A stretch of DNA of 64,000 nucleotides from Microbispora corallina (GCF_016863035.1 NZ_BOOC01000033.1:1-64000), one strand, 5' to 3'; positions 35,887 through 44,539 are shown, counted from the stretch's first letter. Notes: a model not told the origin generated them from the sequence alone. Numbers and translations are program-made.

Positions 35887-36720
35887 GTGAAGATCCATCA
35901 CCTGAACTGCGGATCCATGCGGGAGATCGACCCCGGGGCCGCCCCGGCGCACCGCCTGCCTCCGGCCCGCGCGCTCAACCACTGCCTCCTGGTGGAGACA
36001 GACGCGGCCGGGCTCGTCCTGGTCGAGACCGGGTTCGGCACCCAGGACGTCGAACGGGGCCGGGAGACCCTCGGGCCCACCTTCCTGGCCCGGACGGAGG
36101 CCCTGCTCGACCCTCGGGAGACCGCCCTCAGCCACGTCCGGAGACTCGGCCACTCCCCCGCGGACGTCCGGCACGTCGTCCTCACGCATCTCGACCTCGA
36201 CCACACCGGCGGGCTGCCGGACTTCCCCCAGGCCACGGTGCACGTGCACGCCGACGAGTACCGGGCGGCCATGGCCACGACGAGCGACCATCCCGAGCAC
36301 GACGTGCGCTACCGGCCCGCCCACTGGGCGCACCGCCCCCACTGGGCAACGTACGGGCGGCAGAAGGGCGTCGCCTGGTTCGGGTTCGACGCGATCGAGC
36401 TGGACGGCCTGCCGCCGGAGATCCTGCTGGTCCCGCTCGCCGGGCACACCCGCGGCCACTGCGCGGTGGCCGTACGCGACGGGGACCGCTGGCTGCTGCA
36501 CGCCGGCGACGCCTACTACCACCAGGGGCAGATCGATCCGGGCGACCGCTGGTCGATGCCCCTGTGGGAGGCGCTGGAGGAGATCACCGAGGTCGACCGG
36601 CCGCTGCGGACGGCCAACCAGGCCCGGCTGCGCGAGCTGCTGCGCGACCACGGCGACGAGGTCGAGGTCTTCTCCGCCCACGATCCCTGGGCGTTCCGCC
36701 GGCACACCCTGGTGAGCTGA
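35887..36720 (+). CDS. Metallo-beta-lactamase-fold hydrolase (lactonase-like)
   Basis: 277 residues. Metal-binding motif THLDLDHTGG (HxDxDH variant lacking the first His-x-His spacing of lactamases), a downstream GHTRGHCAV histidine and HAGDAYY aspartate, matching N-acyl-homoserine-lactonase-like members of the MBL superfamily. It is cytosolic (no signal). GTG 35887 follows AAAGGAG. It is controlled, by arrangement, by the divergent TetR gene. The substrate may be a lactone or other ester. Confidence 0.88.
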   Translation: MKIHHLNCGSMREIDPGAAPAHRLPPARALNHCLLVETDAAGLVLVETGFGTQDVERGRETLGPTFLARTEALLDPRETALSHVRRLGHSPADVRHVVLTHLDLDHTGGLPDFPQATVHVHADEYRAAMATTSDHPEHDVRYRPAHWAHRPHWATYGRQKGVAWFGFDAIELDGLPPEILLVPLAGHTRGHCAVAVRDGDRWLLHAGDAYYHQGQIDPGDRWSMPLWEALEEITEVDRPLRTANQARLRELLRDHGDEVEVFSAHDPWAFRRHTLVS

Positions 36721-36763
36721 TCGGCCGGGAGCGGTGACCGTGCGCTCTGGTCCACGGCCTCGT

Positions 36764-37360
36764 TCAGCCGGTGGCCGGACCTGCGGCGCCGGACCGCTCC
36801 CGGCCGGGTTCCTGCCAGGGGAAGGGTGCCAGGTCGGGCTCGACCCACGCGGTGCGGGCCCGCGGAGCGGCCAGCGTCGCCGAGCGGTAGAAGCGGCCGA
36901 GCAGCCGCTTGTCCAGCAGCTCGGGATTCCGCTCGACGAACGCGGCGAAGCTCGATCCGGCGGCGTCGCCGGCAGCACGGGCGGCGACACGACCGGCGGC
37001 GTGATCGGCGGCGTGATCGGCGGCGTGATCGGCGGCCTGGTCGCCGCGGTGGCCGGCGGCGTGGGCGGCGGAGTCTGCGGTGTGGGCGGCGTGGTGGGCC
37101 ACCAGTTCCACCCAGGCCCGGCTGACGGTGGCGTGGTACTTCTGCGGCGCTCCGGCATACCGGGCGGTGCGCCGGATTCCGGCGCTGACCAGGTCGACGG
37201 CGGCCGGCATGCCGACCCGGCGGACCGCGAGCCAGGTCAGGTGCAGGTGCGCGCGGTGGCCGAAGCGTCCGCCGTCCGCGGTCGCCTCGGCCATCAGCTC
37301 GTCGAACAGCCCGTCGGACAGTGCGGCGGGCTCGGGCGTCTCGGGGTGCGGCGTGGTCAC
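36764..37360 (-). CDS. Conserved hypothetical protein with inserted Ala/His/Asp repeat
   Basis: 198 residues. The conserved frame, FGHRAHLHLTWLAVRRVG, KYHATVSRAWVEL, then FVERNPELLDKRLLGRFYRS and PRARTAWVEPDLAPFP, resembles a small actinobacterial family of unknown function. Residues 89-135 are a low-complexity insertion rich in AADH units, encoded by 12-bp repeats, which splits that frame. Start GTG 37360 overlaps the MarR gene stop (GTGA), so the two are coupled and this protein is the likely MarR target. Confidence 0.7.
   Translation of the reverse strand: MTTPHPETPEPAALSDGLFDELMAEATADGGRFGHRAHLHLTWLAVRRVGMPAAVDLVSAGIRRTARYAGAPQKYHATVSRAWVELVAHHAAHTADSAAHAAGHRGDQAADHAADHAADHAAGRVAARAAGDAAGSSFAAFVERNPELLDKRLLGRFYRSATLAAPRARTAWVEPDLAPFPWQEPGRERSGAAGPATG
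36956..37096 (-). repeat. 12-bp in-frame repeats (AADH-type) in a conserved gene
   Basis: GGCGTGATCGGC occurs three times in a row, with degenerate copies on both sides. It encodes the Ala/His/Asp-rich insertion of the hypothetical protein. Confidence 0.75.
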
Positions 37361-37782
37361 GCGGACACCTCCGCCAGCGCGCGCAGGACGGTGTGGAACC
37401 CGGCGATCGCCTCGGCCGGCAGGCCGGCGAGGGCGCGGCTCTCCAGTTCGGACAGGGTTCGCCGGATGGTCTCCGAGGCCTGGCGGCCGGCGGTGGTCAG
37501 CTCGACGACCACGACCCGGCGGTCGCCGGGGCGGGCGCCACGGGTGATGTGGCCGCGCCGCTCCAGCCGGTCCAGCACGCTGGTCAAGGTCGTGGGGCGG
37601 GTCCCGGCGGCGGCGCCCAGCTCGGAGATGGTCCGGCCCCGGCCGTCGGCGAGGATGGCCAACGCGTTGATCTCGGAGGCGGTCAGGTCGAGGTCGGCCA
37701 GTTTCGCGGTGAGGATCTGCAGGGTGGCGTGGGTGGCGCGCTGCAGGGCGAGCAGCGCGGACGGTTCGGCGACACTAGTCAC
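37357..37782 (-). CDS. MarR-family transcriptional regulator
   Basis: 141 residues with a MarR winged helix (LTASEINALAILADGRGRTI, SELGAAAGTRPTTLTSVLDR, wing PGDRRVVVVEL). Start GTG 37782. Its promoter region has a CGATATCG palindrome and an ATACGA/TCGTAT inverted repeat. It is translationally coupled to the hypothetical protein gene. Third MarR gene in the window, with a different half-site from the other two. Confidence 0.88.
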   Translation of the reverse strand: MTSVAEPSALLALQRATHATLQILTAKLADLDLTASEINALAILADGRGRTISELGAAAGTRPTTLTSVLDRLERRGHITRGARPGDRRVVVVELTTAGRQASETIRRTLSELESRALAGLPAEAIAGFHTVLRALAEVSA

Positions 37783-37807
37783 GATATCGGAATATACGAA
37801 ATCGTAT
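37782..37807. promoter_or_regulatory. Probable operator of the third MarR gene
   Basis: CGATATCG (37782-37789) and ATACGAAATCGTAT (37794-37807) are inverted repeats at the start of the MarR gene in an AT-rich tract. Confidence 0.5.
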
Positions 37808-37838
37808 TATCGCTCGCAAGCCTCTTTCCGGAGGACGG

Positions 37839-38046
37839 ACACCGGTAGCGTCCCTGTTCGCGATCGCGGCGGCCCGCTGCGGCACGACCCTGGAGGACGG
37901 CGGCCGATGATCGGCGACAACCCGGACGCCGACGTCGCGGGCGGCCGGGCCGCCGGACTCCGGACCGTCTGGATCGACCTCGGCGAACCGTACGGTGACG
38001 GACCGGACGCCGACCACGTGGTCGCCGACGTCACCGAGGCCTTCCG
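37839..38046 (+). pseudogene. HAD-superfamily hydrolase remnant
   Basis: Two adjacent frames together encode the C-terminal end of a HAD phosphatase. One reads SLFAIAAARCGTTLEDGGR and hits a stop exactly where the other begins MIGDNPDADVAGGRAAGLRT, the HAD motif IV (GDN/xxxD) region, and continues VWIDLGEP. A one-base deletion before 37907 explains the shift. The first two-thirds of the gene are missing, and the second frame runs into the next gene without its own stop. A decayed remnant, not functional. Confidence 0.75.
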
Positions 38047-38098
38047 ATCCTGCTCGGGCACGACCGGTCTCGGCCGTAGCCCCCCGCCTGCTGAGAGG

Positions 38099-38917
38099 TC
38101 AGGCGCGCAGGCCTGCGAAGAGGTCGTCCTCGCGGTCGGGGGCGGCGACGCGGGACATCCGGCGGACGAACGCCTCCTCGGCGAACACCTGCCGCTGGGC
38201 CTCCTCGGGCAGCCGCAGCAGGAAGATGGTGTCGCCCTGGCTCGCGTGGGCCCGCAGGGCCTTCATCTTGTCGTCGGCGTACGCGGCCACGTCGACGACC
38301 GTGGTGATCAGCTCGTCGGGGGTGCCGAAGTCGTCGGGCAGGTCGAACTCCTCGTTCGCCACGCCGCCGGCCCGCATCAGCTCGGCCAGCCGCCGGATCC
38401 TCTCGCGCGACACTGCCGAGTAGTAGAGCTTGTCCGGGATGCCGGTTCCCTCGACCGCCGCGACCGCGATCCGGTGGGCCTGGATGTGGTCGGGATGGCC
38501 GTAGCCGCCGTTCTCGTCGTACGTGACGACGACCTGCGGGCGGTAGCGCTCCATGAGCTCGCCCAGCCGGGCGGCGGCCGTCTCGACCGGGACGTTGGCG
38601 AAGGCCTGGGCGTGCTCGTTGCCCTGCCAGCCCACCATGCCGGAGTCGCGGTAGCCCAGCGTCTCCAGGTGCGCGATCCGGAGGTGGGCGGCGGACTCGC
38701 GCAGCTCCGCGAGCCGCCGCTCGGCGACCGCCGCCTCGTCGTGGCCGGGCTCCCCCGGCTTCACGCCGCCGGGCCCGTCGCCCTGCTCGCCGTTGGTGCA
38801 CGTCACCAGGACGGTACGGACGCCCTCGTCGGCGTACCGGGCGAGGATCCCACCGGTCGCGATGACCTCGTCGTCCGGGTGGGCGTGCACGGCCATGACG
38901 GTGAGCTCTCGGTCCAT
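38099..38917 (-). CDS. PIG-L/LmbE-family zinc deacetylase (Mca/MshB-like)
   Basis: 272 residues. Zinc motif AVHAHPDDE (His13, Asp16) and the third ligand in GYGHPDHIQAH define the PIG-L family, which removes acetyl or amide groups from glucosaminides. Mycothiol enzymes MshB and Mca belong here. Overall length and the YDENGGYGHPDH block fit an Mca-like protein, but a specific substrate cannot be assigned. ATG 38917 was chosen as the N-terminus of the fold. It lies 80 bases downstream of rpmE2 in the same direction and may be co-transcribed. Confidence 0.85.
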   Translation of the reverse strand: MDRELTVMAVHAHPDDEVIATGGILARYADEGVRTVLVTCTNGEQGDGPGGVKPGEPGHDEAAVAERRLAELRESAAHLRIAHLETLGYRDSGMVGWQGNEHAQAFANVPVETAAARLGELMERYRPQVVVTYDENGGYGHPDHIQAHRIAVAAVEGTGIPDKLYYSAVSRERIRRLAELMRAGGVANEEFDLPDDFGTPDELITTVVDVAAYADDKMKALRAHASQGDTIFLLRLPEEAQRQVFAEEAFVRRMSRVAAPDREDDLFAGLRA

Positions 38918-38997
38918 TCGGTCTCCCCGGGCGTCCGGTTCTTGATCACTGACGGTTACCCGATCGAGCCTATGTCCCCGTTCGAGGCGGCGCGGCG

Positions 38998-39249
38998 TCA
39001 GCGCCTGCCGTACCGCTGGTTGAACCGCTCGACGCGCCCGGCGGTGTCGAGCACCCGGCCGCGGCCGGTGTAGAAGGGGTGGCTCGCGGAGGAGACGTCC
39101 ACGTCGACGACGGGGTAGACGTTGCCGTCCTCCCACTCGATCGTCTTCTGGCTGGAGACGGTGGAACGGGTCAGGAACGCCACACCCGCACCGGGGTCGC
39201 GGAAGACGACGGCACGGTAGTCGGGGTGGATGGTCTTCTTCAAGGTCAT
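38998..39249 (-). CDS. rpmE2: Ribosomal protein L31 type B (zinc-free paralog)
   Basis: 83 residues, typical of L31 type B ([20 protein letters not shown], then [20 protein letters not shown]). It contains no cysteine, unlike the zinc-binding L31. In actinomycetes such C-minus paralogs replace the zinc form during zinc starvation. ATG 39249 overlaps the rpmG stop codon. Regulation by Zur is supported by the box at 39438-39452. Confidence 0.95.
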   Translation of the reverse strand: MTLKKTIHPDYRAVVFRDPGAGVAFLTRSTVSSQKTIEWEDGNVYPVVDVDVSSASHPFYTGRGRVLDTAGRVERFNQRYGRR

Positions 39250-39410
39250 CGCTCCTCTCGGAACGTCACGTAACGGCGGACGACGGGATCGTACTTGCGC
39301 AGCGTGAGCCTGTCGGGGTCGTTGCGCCGGTTCTTGCTGGTCACATAGGTGAAGCCGGTGCCCGCGGTGGACTTCAGCCTGACCACCGGGCGGAGCTCGT
39401 TTCTCGCCAC
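39246..39410 (-). CDS. rpmG: Ribosomal protein L33 (zinc-free paralog)
   Basis: 54 residues, full-length L33 ([20 protein letters not shown], then [20 protein letters not shown]). It has no Cys pairs, so it is the non-zinc form. Start GTG 39410. The gene is first of an rpmG-rpmE2 pair overlapping by ATGA and lies 28 bases from a Zur-like palindrome. The rpmB and rpsN partners often found in the same operon are absent here. Confidence 0.95.
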   Translation of the reverse strand: MARNELRPVVRLKSTAGTGFTYVTSKNRRNDPDRLTLRKYDPVVRRYVTFREER

Positions 39411-39437
39411 TGGGGCTCCTTCCGAAGAATGCGACGG

Positions 39438-39452
39438 TGATAACCGTTTTCG
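39438..39452. promoter_or_regulatory. Zur-like box
   Basis: TGATAACCGTTTTCG holds arms GATAAC and GTTTTC around one base (11 of 12 arm positions symmetric), close to actinobacterial Zur sites. It lies immediately upstream of zinc-independent rpmG-rpmE2. Confidence 0.65.
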
Positions 39453-39533
39453 TCCGGTGGATGTTCCCGGGTCCGTGTCCCCGTGCTCTGGCGGGGTACG
39501 GCCGCCTCGGGGACACCGATTCGGGGGGCGACG

Positions 39534-40190
39534 ATGGACGGTGACACGGGCGGGCGCGGGTCCTACACAGCGAACTGGCGGTTGAGGGCGCCCGGGCCGG
39601 ACTACTCGGGGCCGGGCGTGGACGCCGAGATGCGCGGCGAGCTGGGGGAGGCCCCGGCGGAACGCGAGGAGGCCTTCGGCGGCCGGGCCGCCCCGGCCCA
39701 GGAGCCGGTGGCGCGGGAGCGGTCGCGTCCGCCGGCGCAGCGACCGGCGGCGGACCGCGGACCCGCGGGCCGGCTGGGCGTGTACGACGATCTCTACACG
39801 GGCCGGGCCGTGTCGACGAAGGCGGGCGTCGTGTCGGACGACGGCCTGCTCGACGTGCGGCTGCGGGACCCCGAGGAGCTCGGCGGCCCCGGCGGCGCGC
39901 CGAACCCCGAGCAGCTGCTCGCCGCGGCGTACGCGGCCTGCTTCCGCAGCTCGCTGGCCCTGGTGGCGGGGCGGCAGGGGGCCGACACCTCGGAGGCGAC
40001 CGTCGAGGCCTCGGTGACCCTGCGCAAGCGGGGGGTGGCCGACGACTACGCGATCACCGCGGACGTCGTCGTCCGGCTGCCGAACGTCAAGCCCGAGGTG
40101 GCCCAGCGGCTGGTGCGCCAGGCCCATCGGGAGTGCCCGTACTCGCGGGCCTTCGAGGAGGGCGCCGACGTGGCCGTGCGCGTCGGATGA
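39534..40190 (+). CDS. Ohr/OsmC-family peroxiredoxin with N-terminal extension
   Basis: 218 residues. Residues 80-218 are an organic-hydroperoxide reductase ([57 protein letters not shown]), with peroxidatic Cys136 and resolving Cys201. Usual Ohr length is about 140, so about 80 residues of Arg/Pro/Ala-rich sequence beginning [20 protein letters not shown] are extra. ATG 39534 follows a GGGGGG run. It is divergent from the Zur-controlled ribosomal genes. The extension may be a partner-binding tail, or a later start could be used. Confidence 0.85.
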   Translation: MDGDTGGRGSYTANWRLRAPGPDYSGPGVDAEMRGELGEAPAEREEAFGGRAAPAQEPVARERSRPPAQRPAADRGPAGRLGVYDDLYTGRAVSTKAGVVSDDGLLDVRLRDPEELGGPGGAPNPEQLLAAAYAACFRSSLALVAGRQGADTSEATVEASVTLRKRGVADDYAITADVVVRLPNVKPEVAQRLVRQAHRECPYSRAFEEGADVAVRVG

Positions 40191-40248
40191 CGCGCCGGCT
40201 CTGGTCATCGCCGGCGATCCGGCCCATCCTTGGGATGGGGGTGGCGGC

Positions 40249-40596
40249 ATGCTGTACCGGATCCTGGCCGACACGATCACGGGCTGGGTGGACGCGGACG
40301 CGCCGCGCGAGGACGCCGCCCGGCCTTCTGGCACGGGGCTCCGCGGCGCGTGGGCGTCGGGCGGCCCGTGCGCCACGCTCGACGGGCTGCCTCTTCCGCC
40401 ACTGACGAACCGCCGCGTCCGGTTCTGGTACACCGAGGAGGGGTGGCGGGCGTACGGCCTGGCCCACTGCGGTGAGCTGCGCGCGGCCGGTCACACGGTG
40501 CGGGTGATCCGCGCCAAGAACCCGTCCGGCTCCCGGGTCGCCTACCGGGACAGGTACCAGGTCGCCCTGCTTCCCCCGTCGTCCCGCAAGGGGTGA
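40249..40596 (+). CDS. Hypothetical protein, 115 residues
   Basis: No family recognised. The C-terminal half ([20 protein letters not shown], then [20 protein letters not shown], then DRYQVALLP) has regular strand-helix character and good codon use, which supports a real gene. GGGGGTGG precedes ATG 40249. It lies between an Ohr gene and a WYL regulator, same direction, without overlap. No signal or membrane segment. Confidence 0.6.
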   Translation: MLYRILADTITGWVDADAPREDAARPSGTGLRGAWASGGPCATLDGLPLPPLTNRRVRFWYTEEGWRAYGLAHCGELRAAGHTVRVIRAKNPSGSRVAYRDRYQVALLPPSSRKG

Positions 40597-40678
40597 GGGC
40601 CGCCTCCCGGAGCCGTCCGGTGGAACGATCCCGGACCCGGGTGCGCGGGCGGCGACCCCCGGGACCAGGATCGAAGGG

Positions 40679-41656
40679 ATGCGCGCCTCTCGACTGATCT
40701 CCTTGGTTCTGCTGCTCCAGTCGCGCGGGACGATGACCGCGGCGGAGCTCGCCCGCGAGCTGGAGGTGTCGGACCGGACCGTCTACCGCGACGTCCTCGC
40801 CCTGTCGGCCGCGGGGATACCGGTGTACGCCGACCGAGGCAGGCGGGGCGGCTACCGCCTCATGGACGGGTACCGGACCCGGCTCACCGGCCTGAGCCGG
40901 GCCGAGGCCGAGGCGCTGTTCCTGGCCGGGCTGGACGGGCCGGCCGGGCAGCTCGGCCTCGCCGACGTCGCCGCCTCGGCCCGGCTGAAGGTGATCGCCG
41001 CCCTGCCGCCCGGCCTGCGCGACGCCGCCGCGAGGACCGGGCGCCGGTTCCACCTCGACGTGCCCGGCTGGTTCGCCGACGCCGAGCCGCCGCCCCTGCT
41101 CGCGGCCCTGGCCGGGGCCGCGTGGGAGGACCGGACGGTACGGCTGCGCTACCGGCGCCGCGAGGAGGTCGTCCGCACGGTCGAGCCGTACGGACTGGTC
41201 CTGAAGGCGGGGGTCTGGTACCTCGTCGGCCGTGTCGAGGGCGGCTACCGCACCTACCGGGTGGACCGGGTGGTCGCCGCCGACCCGGACGGGGGGACGT
41301 TCGCCCGCGACGACGCCTTCGACCTGCCCGCGTTCTGGGCCGAGAAGGCGGCCGAGTTCGTGGAGTCGCTGCTGGCCGAGTCCATCACGGTGCGGCTGAG
41401 CCCCACCGGCCTGCGGGCCCTGCGGTTCGTCGCCGAGCCGCCGGCCGTACGGCGGGCCCGGGAGGCGGCCGGGGAGCCGGACGGCGACGGCTGGGTCGTG
41501 ACCCGCCTGCCGGTCGAGTCGCTGGAGGTCGCCTTCGGCCAGGTGCTGCGGCTCGGACCCGAGGTGGAGGTGCTCGACCCCCCGTCGCTGCGCGCCCGGA
41601 TGGCCGAGGCCGCCTGCCGCCTGTCCGGGATGTACGGCCTGGAGGGTCAGCGGTAG
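40679..41656 (+). CDS. YafY/DeoR-type regulator with WYL domain
   Basis: 325 residues. Winged helix at the N-terminus (RGTMTAAELARELEVSDRTV, YRDVLALSAAGIPVYADRGR), then a WYL ligand-binding domain (YGLVLKAGVWYLVGRVEG, YRVDRVVAADP) and a C-terminal dimerisation segment. WYL proteins sense nucleotides or other small ligands. It ends in a 10-base tail overlap with the convergent SDR gene. Self-contained regulator; targets unknown. Confidence 0.92.
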   Translation: MRASRLISLVLLLQSRGTMTAAELARELEVSDRTVYRDVLALSAAGIPVYADRGRRGGYRLMDGYRTRLTGLSRAEAEALFLAGLDGPAGQLGLADVAASARLKVIAALPPGLRDAAARTGRRFHLDVPGWFADAEPPPLLAALAGAAWEDRTVRLRYRRREEVVRTVEPYGLVLKAGVWYLVGRVEGGYRTYRVDRVVAADPDGGTFARDDAFDLPAFWAEKAAEFVESLLAESITVRLSPTGLRALRFVAEPPAVRRAREAAGEPDGDGWVVTRLPVESLEVAFGQVLRLGPEVEVLDPPSLRARMAEAACRLSGMYGLEGQR

Positions 41657-42570
41657 CCGGTGACGTCGGCGGGCCTGCCGGCGTCCTGCACCTCGACGAG
41701 GTAGCGCCAGGCGTCGGGCCGGCTGCCGTCCACGTCGGTGAACCCGTACACCTGGGCGAGCTGCCCACTTGACAGCGACCGCCCGTTCCAGCGGCTTACC
41801 TCGGGGTCCGCGGCCAGCGCCGCGACGGCCCGGCCCGCGAAGGCCGGGGTCTCGGAGATCGCGAAGTGCGGCTGGACGGCCAGCGCGTCCCGCCAGTTCG
41901 CCTCCGTCACGCCGAAGTGCTCCAGCATGATCTCCGAGCGGAGCCAGCCGGGCGTGAGCGACACAGCCGTCGCCCCGTACGGCGCGAGCTCCCTGGCCTG
42001 GCTGAACGCCATCCGGTTCACGGAGACCTTGGCCAGGTCGTAGAAGAAGGAGACGCGGTAGTTGGCCGCGTTGTACTCGGCCGTTCCGTCGGTCACCTCC
42101 ACGACGAGCCCGCCGGGCCGCCGGATGAGCAGCGGCAGCGCGAAGTGGCTCGTGATGATGTGCGTGTCCACGGCGAGCCGCAGGATCCGCAGTCCGTCGT
42201 CGAGGGAGTGCTCCCAGAGGCGGTCGCTCCAGCTGAACAGCAGCTCGCCACCCCAGATGTCGTTGACCAGCACGTCGAGCCGTCCCTGTTCGGCGTCGAC
42301 GCGCTCGACCAGCGCGCGGACCTGCTCGGGGTCGAGGTGATCGGCGGGTACGGCGATCCCCCGGCCGCCCGCGGCCGTGACCAGCTCGGCCGTCTCCTCG
42401 ATCGTCTCGCGGCGGTCCATCTCCGACCGCCGCTCCCGGGTGCTCCGCCCGGTCACGTAGACCGTGGCCCCCGCCGCGCCCAGCTCCACCGCGATACCGC
42501 GGCCCGCGCCGCGCGTACCCCCGGCGACCAGTGCGACCTTTCCTGCCAGCGATGTCGTCATGCCGGCCAT
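41647..42570 (-). CDS. Short-chain dehydrogenase/reductase
   Basis: 307 residues with Rossmann glycine motif GGTRGAGRG (residues 18-26) and catalytic YDLAK in SFFYDLAKVSVNR, placing it in the SDR superfamily. The NAG-type motif reads NDIWGG, and the VTDGTAEYN segment replaces the usual SS before the Tyr. It probably uses NADP (Arg residues after the second strand). ATG 42570 (MAGM) or 42561 (MTTS) may be the start. It converges on the WYL gene with a 10-base overlap at their 3' ends, and may be its target. Substrate unknown. Confidence 0.87.
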   Translation of the reverse strand: MAGMTTSLAGKVALVAGGTRGAGRGIAVELGAAGATVYVTGRSTRERRSEMDRRETIEETAELVTAAGGRGIAVPADHLDPEQVRALVERVDAEQGRLDVLVNDIWGGELLFSWSDRLWEHSLDDGLRILRLAVDTHIITSHFALPLLIRRPGGLVVEVTDGTAEYNAANYRVSFFYDLAKVSVNRMAFSQARELAPYGATAVSLTPGWLRSEIMLEHFGVTEANWRDALAVQPHFAISETPAFAGRAVAALAADPEVSRWNGRSLSSGQLAQVYGFTDVDGSRPDAWRYLVEVQDAGRPADVTGYR

Positions 42571-42721
42571 GCTGGCAGCGAAAACTGACAACCCGCGTCG
42601 GCTTTTCCCGTCGAACTCGGCGCAGCCTGGCACGGCACGGCACGGCACGACACGGTCAGGCACGGGCGCGCTGTAGCGGTCGGGGGTCGGGGTGGCGTGG
42701 CCAGGTGTGGGCGCGGCCCGG

Positions 42722-43573
42722 TCAGGTGACGTTGCGGGCCTTGGCCGACCAGGTGTCGCAGGCACCGGGCTTCCCCGACCGGTACCCCTTCTCCAGCCAC
42801 CGCAGCTGCGTCGCCAGTCGCCCGTGGTCGTGCACCCACCGCTCGGCGAGCGTGCCCTGGTAGTTGTAACGGAAGTTGCCCCAGGCCGGGATCTCGTCCC
42901 GCATGGCGTGCAGCGCGACCCCGGCCAGGCACTCCGCCTGGAGTTCCACACGCCTGGAGACCAGGTCCTTGGCCGCCCGGCTCTTCGCCAGGGACGCGGC
43001 CGTGTCCTTGTACTCCATGATGTCCGTGACCGTCTGGACGTGGTGCGCGTACTCGTGGGCGGCGACCTCCGCGGCCCTGGCCGTGTTCCAGAGGCTGCCC
43101 TCGGTGCTCTCCGGAAGGATGTAGTAGACGCGGTCGGCGCCGCAGTAGGTGCCGGTCGCGCCCTTCATGGGCATACGCCCGCACTCGTCGTCCTTCACCC
43201 GCTTCAGGATGAAGCGCCTTTTCGGCGGGGAGTAGAGCCTGCCCATCCCGCGGAGCTCCGCGCCCCACACCCGGTCGAGACAGGTCGAGACCGCCGCCAG
43301 GTACTTCTTCGTGGACGCCCATCCCCCTGTCATGCGGGGAAGCCGGCAGTCCGCCTTCGGCCGGGGCGCGTCGTACAGCGGGTTGTGCACGGCGATGTCG
43401 CGCGCCTCGCGATGTGCGGAGCCGGTCGAGGTCGGGGTGGGGCTCGGGCGATGGTAGACGAACGGCGTGGTGGGCCACGTCGACATCGACAGGAGGATGG
43501 GAGAGGGCGGCGGGTCCACGGAGCACGAGGTCACCAGCGCGAGGACGAGCAGCGGGAGCAGGCGGCGGCGCAC
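42722..43573 (-). CDS. YpfJ-like neutral zinc metallopeptidase lipoprotein (copy 1)
   Basis: 283 residues. Lipoprotein signal (MRRRLLPLLVLALVTSC), a Pro/Ser/Thr stretch, then a zinc peptidase domain with AAHEYAHHVQ (HExxH) and a downstream ligand in ELQAECLAGV. This layout matches the putative neutral zinc metallopeptidase family (YpfJ/DUF2342-like), surface-anchored. The C-terminal 60 residues are nearly identical to the next gene. Same direction, 63 bases apart; a tandem duplicate. Confidence 0.85.
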   Translation of the reverse strand: MRRRLLPLLVLALVTSCSVDPPPSPILLSMSTWPTTPFVYHRPSPTPTSTGSAHREARDIAVHNPLYDAPRPKADCRLPRMTGGWASTKKYLAAVSTCLDRVWGAELRGMGRLYSPPKRRFILKRVKDDECGRMPMKGATGTYCGADRVYYILPESTEGSLWNTARAAEVAAHEYAHHVQTVTDIMEYKDTAASLAKSRAAKDLVSRRVELQAECLAGVALHAMRDEIPAWGNFRYNYQGTLAERWVHDHGRLATQLRWLEKGYRSGKPGACDTWSAKARNVT

Positions 43574-43636
43574 GGCCGGAGCCTAGGCATTTTTGATCAC
43601 GAATCCGCGTATAGCTGGAACTGTCCTGACAACGAA

Positions 43637-44449
43637 TCAGGTGACGTCCCCGGCCTTGGCCGACCAGGTGTCGCAGACACCGGGCTTCCCCGACCGGAAC
43701 CCCTTCTCCAGCCATCGCAACTGCGTCGCCAGACGCCCGTGGTCAAGAATCGACTGCTTCGCAAGGGTGCCGCCGTAGTTCTCCCGGAACCTCTGCCAGG
43801 GGGGCAGGTCGTCCTTCATCGCGTTCAGCGCCACCCCCGCGAGGCACTCCGCCTGAAGCTCGAACCTCCTGCTGCTCAGGTCCGCCCCCTCGACCCCGGG
43901 TGTTCCCGCCGTCACCGGATCCGGGAAGCGGTCGATCTGGGACAGGCGCTGGATGTGGTGGCCGTACTCGTGTGCCACCACAGTGGTCATGAAGGCGATG
44001 TTCCCGGGATCGTCGGCGAGCCGGCCTACGTCGACGTAGAAGAGACCACCGTCGGTGCAGTACGTACCGGACGCGCCGTCGTGCGGCATGAGCCCGCACA
44101 ACGGGTCCACCCGCGGGTCGCGGACGAACGTCCGGTTGGGTGCCCAGAAGGACATGCCGACGCGGTCGAACTCGGCCTTCCATGTGCGGTCGAGGCAGGC
44201 GGAGACGGCGTTCAGATACTTCTTGATGGAGGCCCAGGTGGAGTCCCGGGTCCGGGAGAGCGGGCACGACACGGTCACTCGGGGCGTGGCGTAGAGCGGA
44301 TTGTCCTGGGGGGACGCCCACGGCCGAGGCGTGACGTAGACCGTGTCGGACCAGCTGGGGATCCCGAGTGGCAAGGCGTCGGGCGGCGGGTCCTCGGCGC
44401 AGGAGGTCAGCAGGACGCCGGCGGCGACCAGAGGGAGGAGGAGGCGCAC
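43637..44449 (-). CDS. YpfJ-like neutral zinc metallopeptidase lipoprotein (copy 2)
   Basis: 270 residues. Lipobox LLTSC at residue 17, zinc motif VVAHEYGHHIQ and ELQAECLAGV as in its neighbour. The N-terminal halves differ far more than the C-terminal ones (the shared tail RLATQLRWLEKG, RSGKPG and CDTWSAKA is almost invariant). That suggests duplication followed by divergence, or gene conversion at the 3' end. Both upstream regions share CGTGATC near the start. Confidence 0.85.
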   Translation of the reverse strand: MRLLLPLVAAGVLLTSCAEDPPPDALPLGIPSWSDTVYVTPRPWASPQDNPLYATPRVTVSCPLSRTRDSTWASIKKYLNAVSACLDRTWKAEFDRVGMSFWAPNRTFVRDPRVDPLCGLMPHDGASGTYCTDGGLFYVDVGRLADDPGNIAFMTTVVAHEYGHHIQRLSQIDRFPDPVTAGTPGVEGADLSSRRFELQAECLAGVALNAMKDDLPPWQRFRENYGGTLAKQSILDHGRLATQLRWLEKGFRSGKPGVCDTWSAKAGDVT

Positions 44450-44496
44450 GGTCCGGGAGCGTAGACACCGCCGATCACGAACCGTGCACGGCGGAC

Positions 44497-44525
44497 GGAC
44501 CCGCGCCGGGATGAGGCGCGGGCCC
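44497..44525 (-). terminator. Terminator-like hairpin of the chitin monooxygenase gene
   Basis: An 11-bp stem (44497-44507 with 44515-44525) with a 7-base loop, 14 bases past the stop codon. Its one mismatch becomes a U-G pair in minus-strand RNA. Confidence 0.6.
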
Positions 44526-44539
44526 GCCCGCCGGTCATG

